NCBI GenBank assembly: GCA_000827325.1
Contig: KN832871.1
Span: forward strand, 1,984,001 to 2,048,000
Origin: Oidiodendron maius Zn
Taxonomy: Eukaryota > Ascomycota > Leotiomycetes > Myxotrichaceae
Direction of reading: 5' to 3'
Length of the DNA stretch: 64,000 bases
The notes beneath the pieces are model-generated. The model worked only from the letters and a program-made list of their open reading frames with translations, ran no database searches and was not told where the DNA came from. Made by a program: the position numbers and the translations under genes. Shown one piece after another: positions 43,332 through 56,058 of the stretch (position 1 is the first letter of the stretch; each line of letters starts with the position of its first letter).

Positions 43332-46300
43332 ATGATTTGGTATATTTTATCTCCCTTTCGAGGGTACGTTGTATTTCTGTGCACGGAAGCATACATCTTA
43401 GCTGATTGTCACTAGAACTACTGAACCGCCGGTGCTCGATTCAAAGCATCCAATTCCTCGTTCATTTATCCAATATGGCAGCCATGCTGCGCGCCATCCC
43501 GTTATTACCTTATTGATATCCTCTGCTGTGGCTGCGATATTGGTGTATCCATTTCCATTCTTCTATACAAATACCTTTGCTGGCGGCGCTTCGAATCTTC
43601 CACATCATGTCTGGACGTCGGCTTTGCCCTTGGAAGGGGCGTCTACAACTCCGGTTGACGTTATCGTACGATCCATATGGGTACACGGTATGTGGAAACT
43701 TGGGTTGTTGAATCCTGTACTAATATATAGCAGGCAGTTACATGAGGGCACTAGAGCAGGAGGTTCTGCAGAGAGCACTGGAAATACAGAGTGAATTATT
43801 CGGGCATCCCCACACGACCTTAGTCGAAGTCGATCCCCAGACTCACCCTATCGCCAGCTCACCACCCGATATCCGCGATACACTACAAAAGATCAACGGG
43901 CTAGGAAATTCGTCATTTCTATTCTATTCACCCCTAGAATATTGGTCCTCGTCATCCGAGAAGGTAGCAGAGGACACGGATATTTTGACAACGATCGATC
44001 ATGGCTCACAGCATCTCACCATACAAAATGCGACCATTCGGCCCACTATAGCGTTCAGTGGTAATCTATATGAGGATTACAAACTCGTTGCGACCGATGC
44101 TCTAGTAATGACCCTGGTCTACACTCCCGACTCTGCCCTTGGCCAACAATGGGAGCAAGGCGCTCGAGATATTGCCCGAAAAAACAATAATAGGTGGCGT
44201 GTTCATCCGGCCAATGGCCAGGTAAATGCTAGTTCACTGTACGAATTTATCTACCAGCCGCTCTCCTACCTGGATAGACTATTCCTCGGAGTTGCTTATA
44301 CACTTACGATACTATATTTCTCAATTAGCTTGTCGAGATTGGCAGCTTTCAAGTCCCGCTTTGGTCTAATTGTTGCTATCGCCAGCCAAATTGCACTCAC
44401 CCTGACGTCCAGCTTCACAATCTGTGCCATATTCAGGATTGACGTCTCCAAGATACCTCGAGATGCCTTTCCCCTGGTTATTTTGGTGATCGGATTAGAG
44501 GATATTTTCAGAATTGTAAACGCCTTTATCGCGACACCCTCCGAATCTTCCACAGCAGCGAGGATGTCCCAGGCCCTGGGTCAGACTGGGTTTATCGCAC
44601 TCGTTGGCGTGCTACAAAACCTCAGTATACTATGGATGTTTTCAAAAGTTGTGTCCCCAGGAGTGGCTTCCTTTTGCGTCTTCGTCGGCATTGCCCTGGC
44701 TTTCGACTTCTTTTACCTTATGATGTTCTTCGTCCCTATTCTAAGCATTGATGTGCGGCGAACAGAATTGAGCGATGCTCTTTCTCGGGCATCCATGCGC
44801 GTTCGTCACCATGCTAATCCGGAACCCCCCAAGAAGCTGACCTGGGCACAAACCCTTGTTCGTGGAGATGTTCCAGTGTCTACTAGGGTTGCCGGAACTC
44901 TGATGATGATATGTTTCTTCTTTGCCGCGCAATCTCACTTTATAGGGAATGAGACATATATGCAAAAAGCATATAGGACTATGTGGCGTTTTAATCCGGA
45001 ATCACAAATGCCTAGATTTAGCATGTCACCTCTGCTTTCCGCTGGTATGAACCAAACAGGGACACCCGTGGCATGGATACAGATGCAAGATCATGAAACA
45101 GCTCGTGAGATTATCTCGACGATGGCACCGGACGTACACAGCTATATCGCCAGAGTGTACGATCCGTTGGTCTTCGTGCTCAGCGGCTCTGACCGAACTC
45201 CCACAGGACTTGGGGCGCGGCCATATCTGCCTGCCATATATGACTTTGTGAGGCACCAGTCAACCGCATTTGTCATTACCGTCTTTATGATTGTGGCAGC
45301 AGTCTCGTTACTGATGAATTACCTGCTATGGGGTGAGCTGCCCGAAGTGGAGGCTAGTGGTAGAGTCAAAGACGAACCGCTACTCTCAGTGAAGACACTC
45401 AATAACGGCCACTCACTTGATATTGTACGCTTGGCAACTTCATCTGTAGGACTTGTCGTATCGGTTGGCTTGGATCGCTGTACGCGAGTGTGGGATATTC
45501 GAAATGGCAGAAAAAGTTACATCATCCAGGATCCCAACTCAGATACCGACCCATTCCCAATCCTTGCTATGGCCATCGATAGCGACTCCAACTGGTTAGC
45601 ACTCTTATCCTCAAAAGACTTTGTTGCACTATGGAATATATCCGAAAGGCGATGGGGACAAGTTATGAATGTAGACATGAAGGGTCGCGCTCCGGCAGCA
45701 TTCTTCTTCGATTGCTCGCAAGGTCAGCCCTCCAAGTCCATCATTCTGGTTCGATACAACGGATTGTTGTCAGAACTGCATATAGAAAGCGGCACACAGG
45801 ACGCCCTCCAAATCTGCAAATCTCCCTTGGTCTGCGTCCGTTCTCACATGGAATGTGCATCATTGAGCAACCCCCAACCTCTACCACTCCGAATTATCGC
45901 CTCCTCACGTACAGGCTGTATACATATTGTTTCCAAACTAGGCCCTGACTGGATCTCCGAAGAGGTTCAATGGCCATCCAAGGCTCCGGCGTCTGATGAA
46001 GCAACGGCCATCTTACCTTTCCCGGCATTATCCTCCTTTCTCGCTGTGCGCCGCGACACCGTAGAGCTAATCGACATTCTCACGCTTCAAGTCACTCACG
46101 TCTTTGCGACGAAGTCGGTCAAGCATGATACTCTCCGTTACTTCCACTCCGTCCCCCGCAAAGGGCAATGCGGTTCCATATGTCTACCGTATCTGGCGCT
46201 GGCATACACGAATGAGCATGATGGGAGTTGCGTAGTACAAACCTACCTGCCCAGAATGGAAGGCAATACAGTTTGTTTTCGCTGTAGAAAAATACCAGGC

Positions 46301-46813
46301 GGGAAGCCGTGCCTCTCTAGCGAAATAGTTGAGAATATCTATGGAGTTGAGAACCCGGGAGAATGGGATGTACTATCGGTTGGATATGTTGTTGGGGTGC
46401 ATAAAACTGAGTCTAATTCAACGAAAGAGAGATCTAGGCTACTTCATCCTGCAGCTTCGGGTTTGCGACGACGAGGTGAATTCAATCGCCTTCTTGCCAG
46501 GGATCTGAATGATGAGCCACAAGATGACCAGTGGGAGGCATGGACCCTCTCCCTTCGGGGAGACAAATCTACAATGAAGCTCTCCGGCGACGGCGACATG
46601 TCTGCAGAGCTTTTAGTGAGCAGCCTGGGACCGATCGAGATTATTGGCAAGCGGTCTGTAGCGGTTACACTGGGGAATGTCGTTAAGATTGTGACTGTAG
46701 GAGATGAAAAATACGATAATGATGATGCGGTGAGCCCGCAAGAGGCGGTGTTTGCCGGCACGGCTAGTGGGCGGAAGAAGAGAAGTAGCGTTGGTCGCAA
46801 GAAGTATTCTTGA
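43332..46813 (+). CDS. scp1: SCAP homologue (SREBP cleavage-activating protein), 1127 aa
   Basis: Three exons: 43332-43363, 43416-43687 and 43734-46813, with introns of 52 and 46 nt (the second with a TACTAAT branch). The tiny first exon encodes MIWYILSPFR and gives the start typical of fungal SCAPs. A first TM segment (VITLLISSAVAAILVYPFPFFY) is followed by a lumenal loop. From about residue 284 a sterol-sensing domain begins, with ILYFS, KSRFGL and FPLVILVIGLEDIFRIVNAFIATP matching the SSD of SCAP. After a last TM (about 615-635), WD40-type repeats start near GHSLDIVRLATSSVGLVVSVGLDRCTRVWD. SCAP (Scp1 in fission yeast) escorts SREBP from ER to Golgi when sterol or oxygen is low. The SREBP partner is not in this window. 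Confidence 0.93.
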
Positions 46814-47164
46814 AGGCTTATTATCCGATACCCGGAGTTTCGAGTGTGTTGATTTCTTGGGAGATAGATGGAAATGGCGTCTGAAAGGTTTCTTTACGAT
46901 AGGACACAGACCTAGTCCATTACAATCTGGATGGGTAACCAGGCTCACTTGTGGGCTAAAGGAGCATAAAGGATTTGAGATGTAGATACTATCACTACCT
47001 GGCCGGATTAACTACTGGCTACGACTGTAATGCATAAATAAGATAAATGACTCTACTTCTGCGTCATGAACCAGATGCGCCTCATTATAACGTTATCATT
47101 TATTATCCCATTCTCAATCCATTCTGACCCTCGTGGATCTTGCCGTGCTTCAGTGCTTGCACAA
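46814..47164. other. convergent intergenic region
   Basis: 3' space between SCAP (+) and the secreted protein (-). Nothing else was seen. Confidence 0.55.
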
Positions 47165-47687
47165 TTAAGTGTGCTGAGAAGCGTTTGGGCCAACATCTAG
47201 ATAAGTGAGATTGGCATTCGGATGGTTGTACCCAAAGAATGCTTCCATCTGGGAAGTCTCATTGACGACCGTCATCACGGTGAAGTCGTCGGTATAGTCC
47301 CAACCCCAGGAGATGTGGAAGAAGTCAGCCTAGGAGGTGTCAGTATCGCGGAGGAGAATCATGGAATTGAAAAGAGCATCATACTTCCTCGCACGGAACG
47401 TCATAAAAGGAGTGATTGGTAGCTGGGTCGGCAATATCGGTCACGGTGCATTCTGTGAGATTGCTCCCATCGCCAACATCAATCTTGAAATTGTACGTGC
47501 AGGTGCTCGGCTGGGTGCAATCTATTGTGAGAGCAAAGATATTAAAAGATATCACATAGGACTTTCGGGCCGACGGCCTACCTCGTGAGAAGTCGCGGAT
47601 CCACCAGCCATCACGGCGCCTGAGAAAAGATGGTGCTGTGAGCGCAGTGGGCAGGAGAACTGCGAGAGAGAGGACTTTGAGTTGCAT
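47165..47687 (-). CDS. small secreted glycoprotein-like protein, 135 aa
   Basis: Three exons: 47687-47582, 47521-47385 and 47329-47165. The introns are 60 and 55 nt; the second has an ACTGAC branch and CTAG acceptor. The protein starts with a signal peptide (MQLKVLSLAVLLPTALTAPS) followed by LRRR, a possible Kex2-like site. The mature part has four cysteines (DCTQ, STCTY, TECTV, VPCEE), enough for two disulfides. It has several N-glycosylation sequons (NLT, NHS, NET, NLT, NAS) and the segment FFHISWGWDYTDDFTVMTVVN, seen in a class of small fungal secreted proteins. No enzyme motif. It is an extracellular candidate effector or wall-associated protein. Confidence 0.85.
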
Positions 47688-48935
47688 TTTGTCGATCTAC
47701 TGCTCTTCTGACTGAAACGAGTGTAAGTCGAAGCAGACTTGAGAGACCAATCCAAGAGAGTGAAAATATTTAGTGTGAGAGGATCTCTTATCTGAGGAAA
47801 GAGCGGAAGGATGGCAGTTATATAGAGGTCTCAACCTCCTTCCTCGTCATTCGGCCATATTTGGGGCTTGATCCTCTCTCGAGATGCCAAGTCTGTCTTT
47901 GACAGATTTCGACATCATCAAACGAATAAAACGAGAACAAACACGTATCAATACGATGTGGATCTCTTGGGTCTCTTGTGCTAAATGTGTACGACATACT
48001 GTACTGTAATGGCCGATCCGTTGCCTTGTGTTTGGACTGACAAGCCAACCACAGCCAAGCCGCTTGCAGATCATTGCGGACACAAGGTGTGCTATGACCG
48101 ACCCTGTCGGCACTTTTGAAGCCGTTTGCACTAGTTCGCTCGTGTTTGACGGTATAGGCAGCTCTTGACGTCGACATCAGCCCTGTGACGATAAAATACG
48201 AGGTCATAGGTTGCTGTTGAGCGGCTTCGAAAGAGGCATGCGGTAAAGGAATGCGGGGGATCGGCGGTCAACAGCGGGTGGCTGGACAAGTCTGCGGGAA
48301 AGCCGCGGGCTATAGATGGTTTCGGCATCACGAATTGGGGTGTGTGACTCTGGAACATCAGTAGATGGCGGGTGCTGGCAGTCTGGAACCAGAACACCAG
48401 TCTCGCGAGAGAGGTCTAGGCCATGTCATGAGAGACAGAATATCCTAGAGTGGTCTCGACCTTGCGTTGCAGACGCCTCCGTATGGAAATGCCGTATATC
48501 TAAATGCCTTGGCATTCCAGGTGTGAATCTTGATTTGTTCTTGACTCAATAACAATGGGTCTGAAGGGGCATATTATCAAGAGGACGGATTTGTGATAAG
48601 ATTTACAAATGGTTCGTATATCGTAGGTTATTTATGTCGAGGTCCCTTGCCATCCAAGGATACACAACACCCGTGCACTCAAATATGCTGTGGCAGCCAG
48701 ACAGCGACCGTCAAAATTCTTCTGCAACCTCCACAAATCCGTGTCTGTGCCTGACAGTATGCATCCGTTAATTAAGAGTATCCGTCAGAGGACAAGCCCA
48801 GAGGCGTGCTTGCATCCGTATTCATACTAAGGTAACCCCTTCGAACGCAGGAAGCAGCCTACTTCGTACCTTTGCGGGAGTTGCAGAACAAAGTTTGGTG
48901 CTCTGTGCAGGCATTACCTTCCGTTCCCCCTCCGT
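47688..48935. other. intergenic region
   Basis: About 1.25 kb upstream of the secreted protein and downstream of the DUF4202 gene. Only short overlapping frames are present; no gene was accepted. Confidence 0.5.
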
Positions 48936-49523
48936 TCAGCCTCCCAGGGCTTTTCCAATCAACCCTTTACTCGAGTCCGACATGGGTATCTTTAAGGCAA
49001 GCTCGTGCCCCGTCTCGCTCATCTTCCCCCACGTCTTGCTCAGAATACCCGTAATTTTTTCTTCGTCGTGATTCTTCTCAAATGCCTCGAATTGGTCGTC
49101 AAGGAACACAAGACACGCCACATCCTCCAAGATCTGTGTCTCCTCGTTGTTTTTCAAATCCTCCTTGCGAATCAACTGGGCTACCGCAGTCACCTCCTCT
49201 GTTGTGAAGTTACACCCTGTACATATTGCTGCCGCCATGTCGGCTTGCCGCTTCTTTAGAAAGTTTCTCCAGTTCAAGTATCCTGCCTTCGTCATGGGAT
49301 AGGAATCGCGAGGTACTTCCCATCGCCGGAAATGCTGCGCCCGTATTGCAACCTGGAGAACCGGCGACGCATCCGGAGCGCGCATTGCAAGGTAATGAGA
49401 CATCTTCTGGGCGTAGTACAATTCATAGGGCACATCTCGGCCATCGACAGTTTTAATGTTCGGGTCATGCGAGTGAGCTTCATCGATCAAGGAAATAGCA
49501 GCTTCATAGTTTTGGGCGGCCAT
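48936..49523 (-). CDS. DUF4202 protein, 195 aa
   Basis: Single exon, ATG at 49523. The sequence runs through the DUF4202 landmarks: NYEAAISLIDEAHSHDPN at the start, PYELYYAQKMSHYLAMRAPDASPVLQVAIRAQHFRRWEVPRDSYP, then GYLNWRNFLKKRQADMAAAICTGCNFTTEEVTAV and the acidic-aromatic ILEDVACLVFLDDQFEAF. It ends with a helical STGHELAL-like region. The His/Asp/Glu pattern (E..H, AQHFRRWE, ED..CLVFL) resembles an HD-domain-like metal site, but no activity is established for the family to my knowledge. It has no targeting signal. Confidence 0.88.
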   Translation of the reverse strand: MAAQNYEAAISLIDEAHSHDPNIKTVDGRDVPYELYYAQKMSHYLAMRAPDASPVLQVAIRAQHFRRWEVPRDSYPMTKAGYLNWRNFLKKRQADMAAAICTGCNFTTEEVTAVAQLIRKEDLKNNEETQILEDVACLVFLDDQFEAFEKNHDEEKITGILSKTWGKMSETGHELALKIPMSDSSKGLIGKALGG

Positions 49524-50982
49524 TGTGACTATCAATTGAGCAGTGCAGTGTTAGTTTAGTCAGAATTATTAATTCCTTGATTTGCTGAAAGAGCGCTGAA
49601 ACAGAGGCTGCGGTCGATGATAGCAGATAATCAATCGGCTCGTGACGTTTCGTCAGGTCTCACGTGTGTGCTACTCTCCACGTGATAATGAATTTTATCC
49701 CACCACAGTCGACCTGAGCACTAAACTCCTTTCGCTGGTCCAGTATTGCATTCTCATGCTCCTCCCCATCCACCGATATCTCATCTTGAAAAGTCGTTTG
49801 TGCTTTGGCGACATCTTTCTATGGCTGCAGGATTTGGATTTGGATATGGCTCTTTCTTAGTCAGCTCCCACATTACCCGGATTAGGATCCCAAAAGCCAG
49901 CGGATCGTCACTCTATGATGAAAAGCCACAATGGGTATCTCTGAACGAAGCAACAGCAGTGTGCGTCTTATGGGGAACGACTGTACTCAATAGGCCGGTA
50001 CGGCGTTTTACCTCTTAAATATTCCTACAGCGCAAAGCGTTTCTCACGATAATTGATTCGAAAGCTCCAATCAGGGCGGCATGACTGTTACAAGTACCAG
50101 CGCTCTGGTGTGTGAAGGTCATGCTTGACATCTGATGTGCGATACGCGATCACCGTTTCTATATATAAAATCCTGCCGAGCAGAGAACGGAAGGTGAGAT
50201 TGCTCCTCTCGCATTCTCGGCAAGGTTGCCGATATGCCACACCGCACGGAGACCCTTCGTAGCGCCATATTTTTGGGCGTGGTGGCTGTGTGCTCTAGGA
50301 GGAAGATCGCAATTGCATTTGTAGCAATTCACAGGATTGGACATGAGGCAAGTGTCCAGAATGCAGATCCTCTACCGCGCCACCCCCCAATATAATAGAA
50401 CGAGACTGACAACCATGCTTGTAGTGCTGCCAGATGTATTCATTTACCGTCCTGCGCCTGTGGAGGTATCGCATAGGAGTCAGTGCAGCGCTACGTATAC
50501 CTGCAGATGTCTGTGCACTCTGTGATGCGCTGTGGTTACATCGCAAAAATATCCCCAGCTGGCATTGTGTCCACTAGCCATGCGGGAGCCAGTGGAGTTT
50601 CTGGCAGTGCATGTAAGGGATACTAGACTCAGCGGCAGTACGTCGTAAATCAGTGTCACATTGCGCCGGTTTCAAGCTCTCCTCTTTCTTGGCGTGGCGA
50701 GGCACGCAGTATCACCCTCTGCCTGCATCCCCGGCGGCGCAGAAGAGCCAACCATTGACTGATTTATGCAGGGCGCCTCGACTCGGATTGTGCTCTGAAA
50801 CGTGCTTGTGATGCGACTTTAATAAGCTTACCCGCAGAATGATGACCACAGATGGACTCAGCCTCCTATTGCGCGCAGATGTCAACGGTTAATTTTTATA
50901 TTCCCCTCTAGTCCCGCCAAAAGCGAGGTGCGATTACTGACCGAGGCCGTGTCGAGTTCGCCAGTAATTCAGCACTCACGGT
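49524..50982. other. divergent intergenic region (DUF4202 / HET)
   Basis: About 1.46 kb. Two CACGTG boxes lie at about 49660-49685, close to the DUF4202 start. No gene was accepted. Confidence 0.5.
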
Positions 50983-53124
50983 ATGGTGCTGTGTACTTAT
51001 TGCACAATTTCACTCGAGTGCAGGCCACCCGAGGCATGTGTGAATCACCATAAGCGATTAAAAGATCTCGAAGCTTCGAGCGAGCAGTGTCAATTATGCT
51101 GGTTGATTCTGAGCGGTTTCAACAGTGGCTCAAGGGCTTTAGAGACGAGAACGGCCAATGGCGAAGAACATCGACACATCTCTTTGGTGAGTCGGTCCAG
51201 CAGAGGTGGGGGCAGACGGAGAAGGATTATGTTCAGTACCAAGTCGTGGACTGGAGAGGTGATGAGAAGTGTCTCCTCTCTAACAACTGAAGGTAAGCAT
51301 TCCTATGGGATGTTTCTGCTATATTTCACTTCCATCTTTTCGTTCCGTTCTCCCAAGTTCCTGTTTCTCCTATATCTTTAATCAGCACATCCAATCTGAT
51401 ATTCTTCAGACTGTGATAGGATTTTGGAAAACCCTATTTGGGGGCTAACCCGGCCCACCAACTTCGATGATAGTCTACCAACGGTTCTTCAATGGTTCAA
51501 ACTCTGCAACTTCGAGCATGGGAAATGTTTCCGCGCATCCTCTGTCATGCCCACCCGTGTCATTGACGTTAATGTTCAGAACGGTTCTAGCGATCTTCGG
51601 CTATATCACCCGCCAAAGGGATATAACTTCCCTTACGTCGCTCTAAGTCATTGCTGGGGCCCATCCAAAACACCCCCATCGTCCAAAACCACAAAGGACA
51701 ACCTTACAAGCTTCGAAAATGAGATACTAGCCTCGACCTTGCCAACCTCTTTCCAGGATGCTATCTATGTTACAAGACGACTTAACATTCGTTATTTGTG
51801 GATTGATTCATTGTGTATAATACAGGACGATGAAGATGACTGGGAAATCGAATCAGCGAAGATGGCGTCCATCTACCAAAATGCCTACGTCACAATCGCT
51901 GCTACGGCCTCGGCTTCATGCAAGGATACACTATTAACCCCAAGGCCCTCTGCCACTATCTTTGAGTTTACTGGGAAGGACGGGAGATCAGAGATGATTC
52001 ACGCGAGACTTCACCCTCTCGGATCACAATCACTATTAGATTCGCCTCTTTTTAAGCGAGCCTGGGCTTTTCAAGAGATGATTCTCTCCCCTCGGGTTCT
52101 ACACTTTGCAGAAGATCAGCTATACTGGAAGTGTCGAAACGACGTCTTCTCTGAAGATTGCCTAGTCCGCCTCCTCTCGCCCCTGCAGAATAATTTCGAA
52201 GCTGGCAAATTCACCTCGCAGGACGAATATGGTGGTTGGAAGCTCTGGTGGGAGTGGGTCCAAGTTTACAGCACTCTCGCTCTATCCAATGTTACGGACA
52301 AGGCTGCGGCTTTCGCGGGGTTGACAGAACTATACTCTCAATCGCGAGGAGAAGGTGAGCAACCGCTTGCTGGGCTCTGGCGAAGCGATCTTCACTTTGG
52401 ACTTTTGTGGTACTCCATCGGCCCGAGGCGTTTCACTGATCTGGAAAATGTTCCTTCTTGGTCTTGGTTCAAGATGGATAACCCTATTATGTCTCATTCT
52501 ACCATCAATGAGATGAGGGGACGGAACTTACGTCGCACAGCAACCATCATAGAAGCAGCTGTACATTGGACTGGGCATAAATTAACATCGCCGCTATCAG
52601 GTGGGGCCATTACAATGCAGTCTCGAATCCGCCCAGTCAATATGCAGTACCTCCCAGCAACAGACCAGAATCTCACCCAGATAGTCCGAGCTTGCAGTTC
52701 ATGGATTTCTTCGACAGAGCAACAGCATAAATTTCTCTGGCAGGCACGAGGCCCTATCTTTGCCATGGATGCTATCGCTGAATCAGTTGGGACTACTCCA
52801 GGACAATATACTCTTTATACAGTGGGAAGCTTTAGTTTCGACCTGGATATGCCTCCTCGAGTGCCGAATGTTCTCTGCTTAGAAATAGTTACCGCTGTCA
52901 ATCCCTCCGCTCAGCAAGTGGAATCGGAATCCGGGAGGTGGCTATTCCGCCACGATGTGCTTGTGGTTGAACCCGTGATCGACAACCCGGATATGTATCG
53001 CAGGATCGGCGTGGGCCATATCCTAGTAGGGCTGTATAATTTGGTCGAGCCCTCTAAGGAGATTGAAAGCATGTCTTGGGACTTCTTTCAAAATGAACAG
53101 CCTTATACTGTTACTGTTGTATGA
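50983..53124 (+). CDS. HET-domain (heterokaryon incompatibility) protein, 674 aa
   Basis: Two exons, 50983-51292 and 51410-53124, joined by a 117-nt phase-1 intron (GTAAGC donor, TTCAG acceptor). The N-terminus is cysteine-rich (CTYC, ECRPPEAC, QCQLCW), as in many HET proteins. The HET domain follows with its conserved blocks: YVALSHCWG, the DAIYVTRRLNIRYLWIDSLCIIQDDEDDWEIESAKMASIYQNA region and RAWAFQEMILSPRVLHF. HET proteins trigger cell death when partner proteins from a genetically different strain meet after hyphal fusion. The C-terminal 300 residues carry no STAND, ankyrin or WD repeats. The gene stands alone, without a recognisable het-locus partner next to it. Confidence 0.93.
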
Positions 53125-54793
53125 TCTAAGCCTTTGTTGTACGAACGCCCACAAGTACCATTCTGAAAGTGGGCCTTTACAGAATCTTTGGGTAAGGATT
53201 AATCATCAATGGGATAATGTATCCTGAGATTGCTGGCCTGCAATTCCGCCACATACTCCGGAAGATTTAACCCAAAATCTTCCTCCGGGCATTACGCGAC
53301 TTGATTGAGATGCAGACTCGGCGTGGTGGCAAATCGATGGAAGTGGACGGCTGTCATTTTACATGAAACTCGGCCTTCTTCGCTATAGATCGTTATAAGC
53401 CACATTCTGCAAGTCAACCCTATATGAGGTCACTGGTTGCATTTTACCTTCCTAATGGATGTCCGGAGAAATTTCGCGAGGCAGGACATACTTTACGGCT
53501 GTTACTGCACAGAATGGCTCCACATGCAGGATCCCAACCGCGGAAGTGTTGGGGTGCAGATAGGCTTGCGTGGAAACACGATACTACCCCATGGGATTTT
53601 CGAGGTCCAAACTCGCAATTTGTTGGTGACATGGGCTGCAAGAATAATCAACTATGATTCGGCATTTCAATGTCATATCAAACGGCGCCACGTCCGAATA
53701 CGAATAGATTATTAGATAATTGCCGTCAAAAATAGAGTCAGAGAAGAATAAATTAGAATGCCCATTGTACAATCTTGCTATTCTATTTGAGTAACTACAA
53801 GACATTGAGTCGAGAAGATAGTGACCACAATACAATTTTGTCAACCCGATTCAATACATTGGGATATAAATTAATAGTTTTATCTGCACGTTTACCTCTT
53901 GAATCTTCATCTCCAGTAGTTCGGAGTCGAATTGCAATTATATGACTGTACTGTACATTATATCTGCATCATTACAGGAATAAGTTCTCTAATGTTGTGA
54001 GATCCTTCTATTCTCCACGGGTAAAGCCACCAGTGCTATTGAAGACTCTCAAACTTTAATACCGAAAGGACTCGATACTATGTACCGCCTCTCTGGTAGA
54101 GTTTCAGGACTTATTATTTGATGGTTGTAGTAGAAGAACGCGAAATATTTAGCCGAGTTGTCCTTTCTTACTTCAGTCAAGCTTTAGTTAACTACAGCGG
54201 AGCACGAGAGAGAAGGATAAGGGGAGGCTCTCAAGAGATCATAGTTTCATCAAACATCAGCTATGTTGATTATAACCAAATCCATACATGCCAACTTTCC
54301 CATTGAACTTTACTTTTGCCTGCAACTTGTCTCTTATACCCGCCCCGAACTTAATTACGAGCGACCTTCCAATTGTTGGGACACCATACCTTTTGAAACT
54401 AAAATCTCAGCCAAGAACTCAGGTAAAGATATATCATAATCTATTATCACCCATAAACTCTCCTGGTATCCCAAAAAGGGGGACATTCAAGGCCGATCAT
54501 AGGAGCCAAGTCGTCTCCAAGCTAGTGATTGGCCAAGCCCATTTTGCCAATATACTTGCCGGTCCGTACTCCGCCACCAAAGACTTGGTAGATTTTATCC
54601 TTATTTCACCGTACTAATTAGAATCGTCACGCGCAATATGTAATATAAAATATGTTCTGGCGCATGACACAGGCGGGCATGGCGCGCGAAGATCTGGGGT
54701 AACCGGCATCATATAAAGAACTTGCCGTTCTTTTCATGGCTGGAGGAATCTTCAAGCGAACCTTCGTACTTTCATATTGCTTCAGCCTCCACT
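53125..54793. other. AT-rich intergenic region
   Basis: About 1.67 kb of AT-rich DNA between the HET and LPMO genes. Short frames only (for example 54288-54617) with no protein-like features. The last 100 nt contain the LPMO promoter with a TATA-like CATATAAAG near 54709. Confidence 0.5.
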
Positions 54794-55602
54794 ATGTTGT
54801 CTTCTCTTATTACAGCTGCCGGACTCCTCGTGGCGAGTGTCTCTGGACATGGAGCCGTTACCAGCTATAAGATCGGGGGAGTGACATACCCCGGGTAAAC
54901 ATATCAGTCCAGCCCTCCAAATACTGGATACTGACTCGTCTCAAGTTATAATGGGTATGCTCCTGCATCAACTCCTAATACCATTGAAAGGCAATGGCCG
55001 AGCTATGATCCCATTCTCTCGGTTTCAGACCCTGCAATGACTTGCAACGGCGGAACCAGTGCCACGCTCACCGCAAACATCGCCGCTGGCGAAAACATCA
55101 CTGCGATCTGGGCCCAGTGGACGCATCAACAAGGCCCCGTAATGGTCTGGATGTACCCATGCAACGGTGCTTTTGACGCCTGCGATGGAAAGGGCAGCAA
55201 CTGGTTCAAGATCGACCAGATGGGTATGACGGCGCCTCCTCTCACTGGCACTAACTGGGGCACTGCCGTCGTTTATGCGACTCTTCAATGGACCAGCACT
55301 ATCCCCGCTCGCCTTGCTCCAGGAAACTATCTCATCAGGCATGAGTTGCTTGCTCTGCACCAGGCGGACACCCCTCAGTTTTACCCCGAATGCGCGCAGT
55401 TGGTGGTCACTGGTAGTGGAACCGCAACGCCGTCAGGAGATTACTTGACCCCAATCCCGGCATATGCTGCGGCTGATGACCCAGGAATCTTGGTATATTC
55501 TCGTTGTAATTTGTATTAGGCCACTTCTAATCATAGTAGATCGATATCTATTCTTCAACAGCAACGACTTACACGTGTCCTGGACCGGCGGTGTGGAGTT
55601 AG
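54794..55602 (+). CDS. AA9 lytic polysaccharide monooxygenase, 236 aa
   Basis: Three exons: 54794-54894, 54946-55492 and 55540-55602, introns 51 and 47 nt. An 18-residue signal peptide (MLSSLITAAGLLVASVSG) leaves His19 as the mature N-terminus, as required for the copper histidine brace. The second brace histidine lies in YLIRHELLALHQ. The Q and Y of the AA9 motif are in QFYPECAQL. The conserved PGNY and cysteines (MTCNGG, MYPCNG, YPECAQ, YTCPGP) are present. The protein ends at PAVWS with no linker or CBM1, so it is a single-domain enzyme. AA9 LPMOs cleave cellulose or hemicellulose oxidatively outside the cell, using H2O2 or O2 plus electrons. It is convergent with a secreted FAD oxidoreductase 456 nt away, a possible redox partner. 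Confidence 0.96.
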
Positions 55603-56058
55603 GGGACGATGCAGGGCATTTAAGGTTGATATGTGCAAGGAATGCTGAGATGGTTCAACCCACGTCAGTTCGTAGAGAAAATGGCGGATCCCCGAGATTA
55701 GTGGTACTATCCCAGGGCCTGCTTCCGATCTCTGCACGACTTGCTCAGCAGATTAAAGAAGATGGCGAGGATAATGGACTTATGGCCTCTATGCCTAGAT
55801 TTACAGTTTCTTTGTAATTAGCAAGATTAGCTATTGCAATTTGTTCTTGGTGCCATACCTTTCATCTTGCCGTAACGGACGCCAAGTGGTATATAGGCGA
55901 GGTACAAAAGCGTTTGGATCGACATATCCGTCGCCGGGTAAATGGTAAAAACGTTCACCAGTTTTATATATGACTTATTTAGACCATGTCTGGCTATCTT
56001 ATTATATTTAGAGCACATAAGTAAGTTGCCGTAAACTATAATGCTTACTATTCATGTC
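55603..56058. other. convergent intergenic region (AA9 / FAD oxidoreductase)
   Basis: 456 nt of shared 3' sequence; no gene was seen. Confidence 0.5.

Noticed and set aside
49746-50018. 90-codon frame containing AGFGFGYGSFLVSS, which looked like a small membrane protein
   Set aside because: Too short a match, no convincing start or exon partner; could not be supported.
54288-54617. 109-codon frame with a weakly hydrophobic start
   Set aside because: AT-rich surroundings, no signal-peptide cleavage pattern, no homologous motif.
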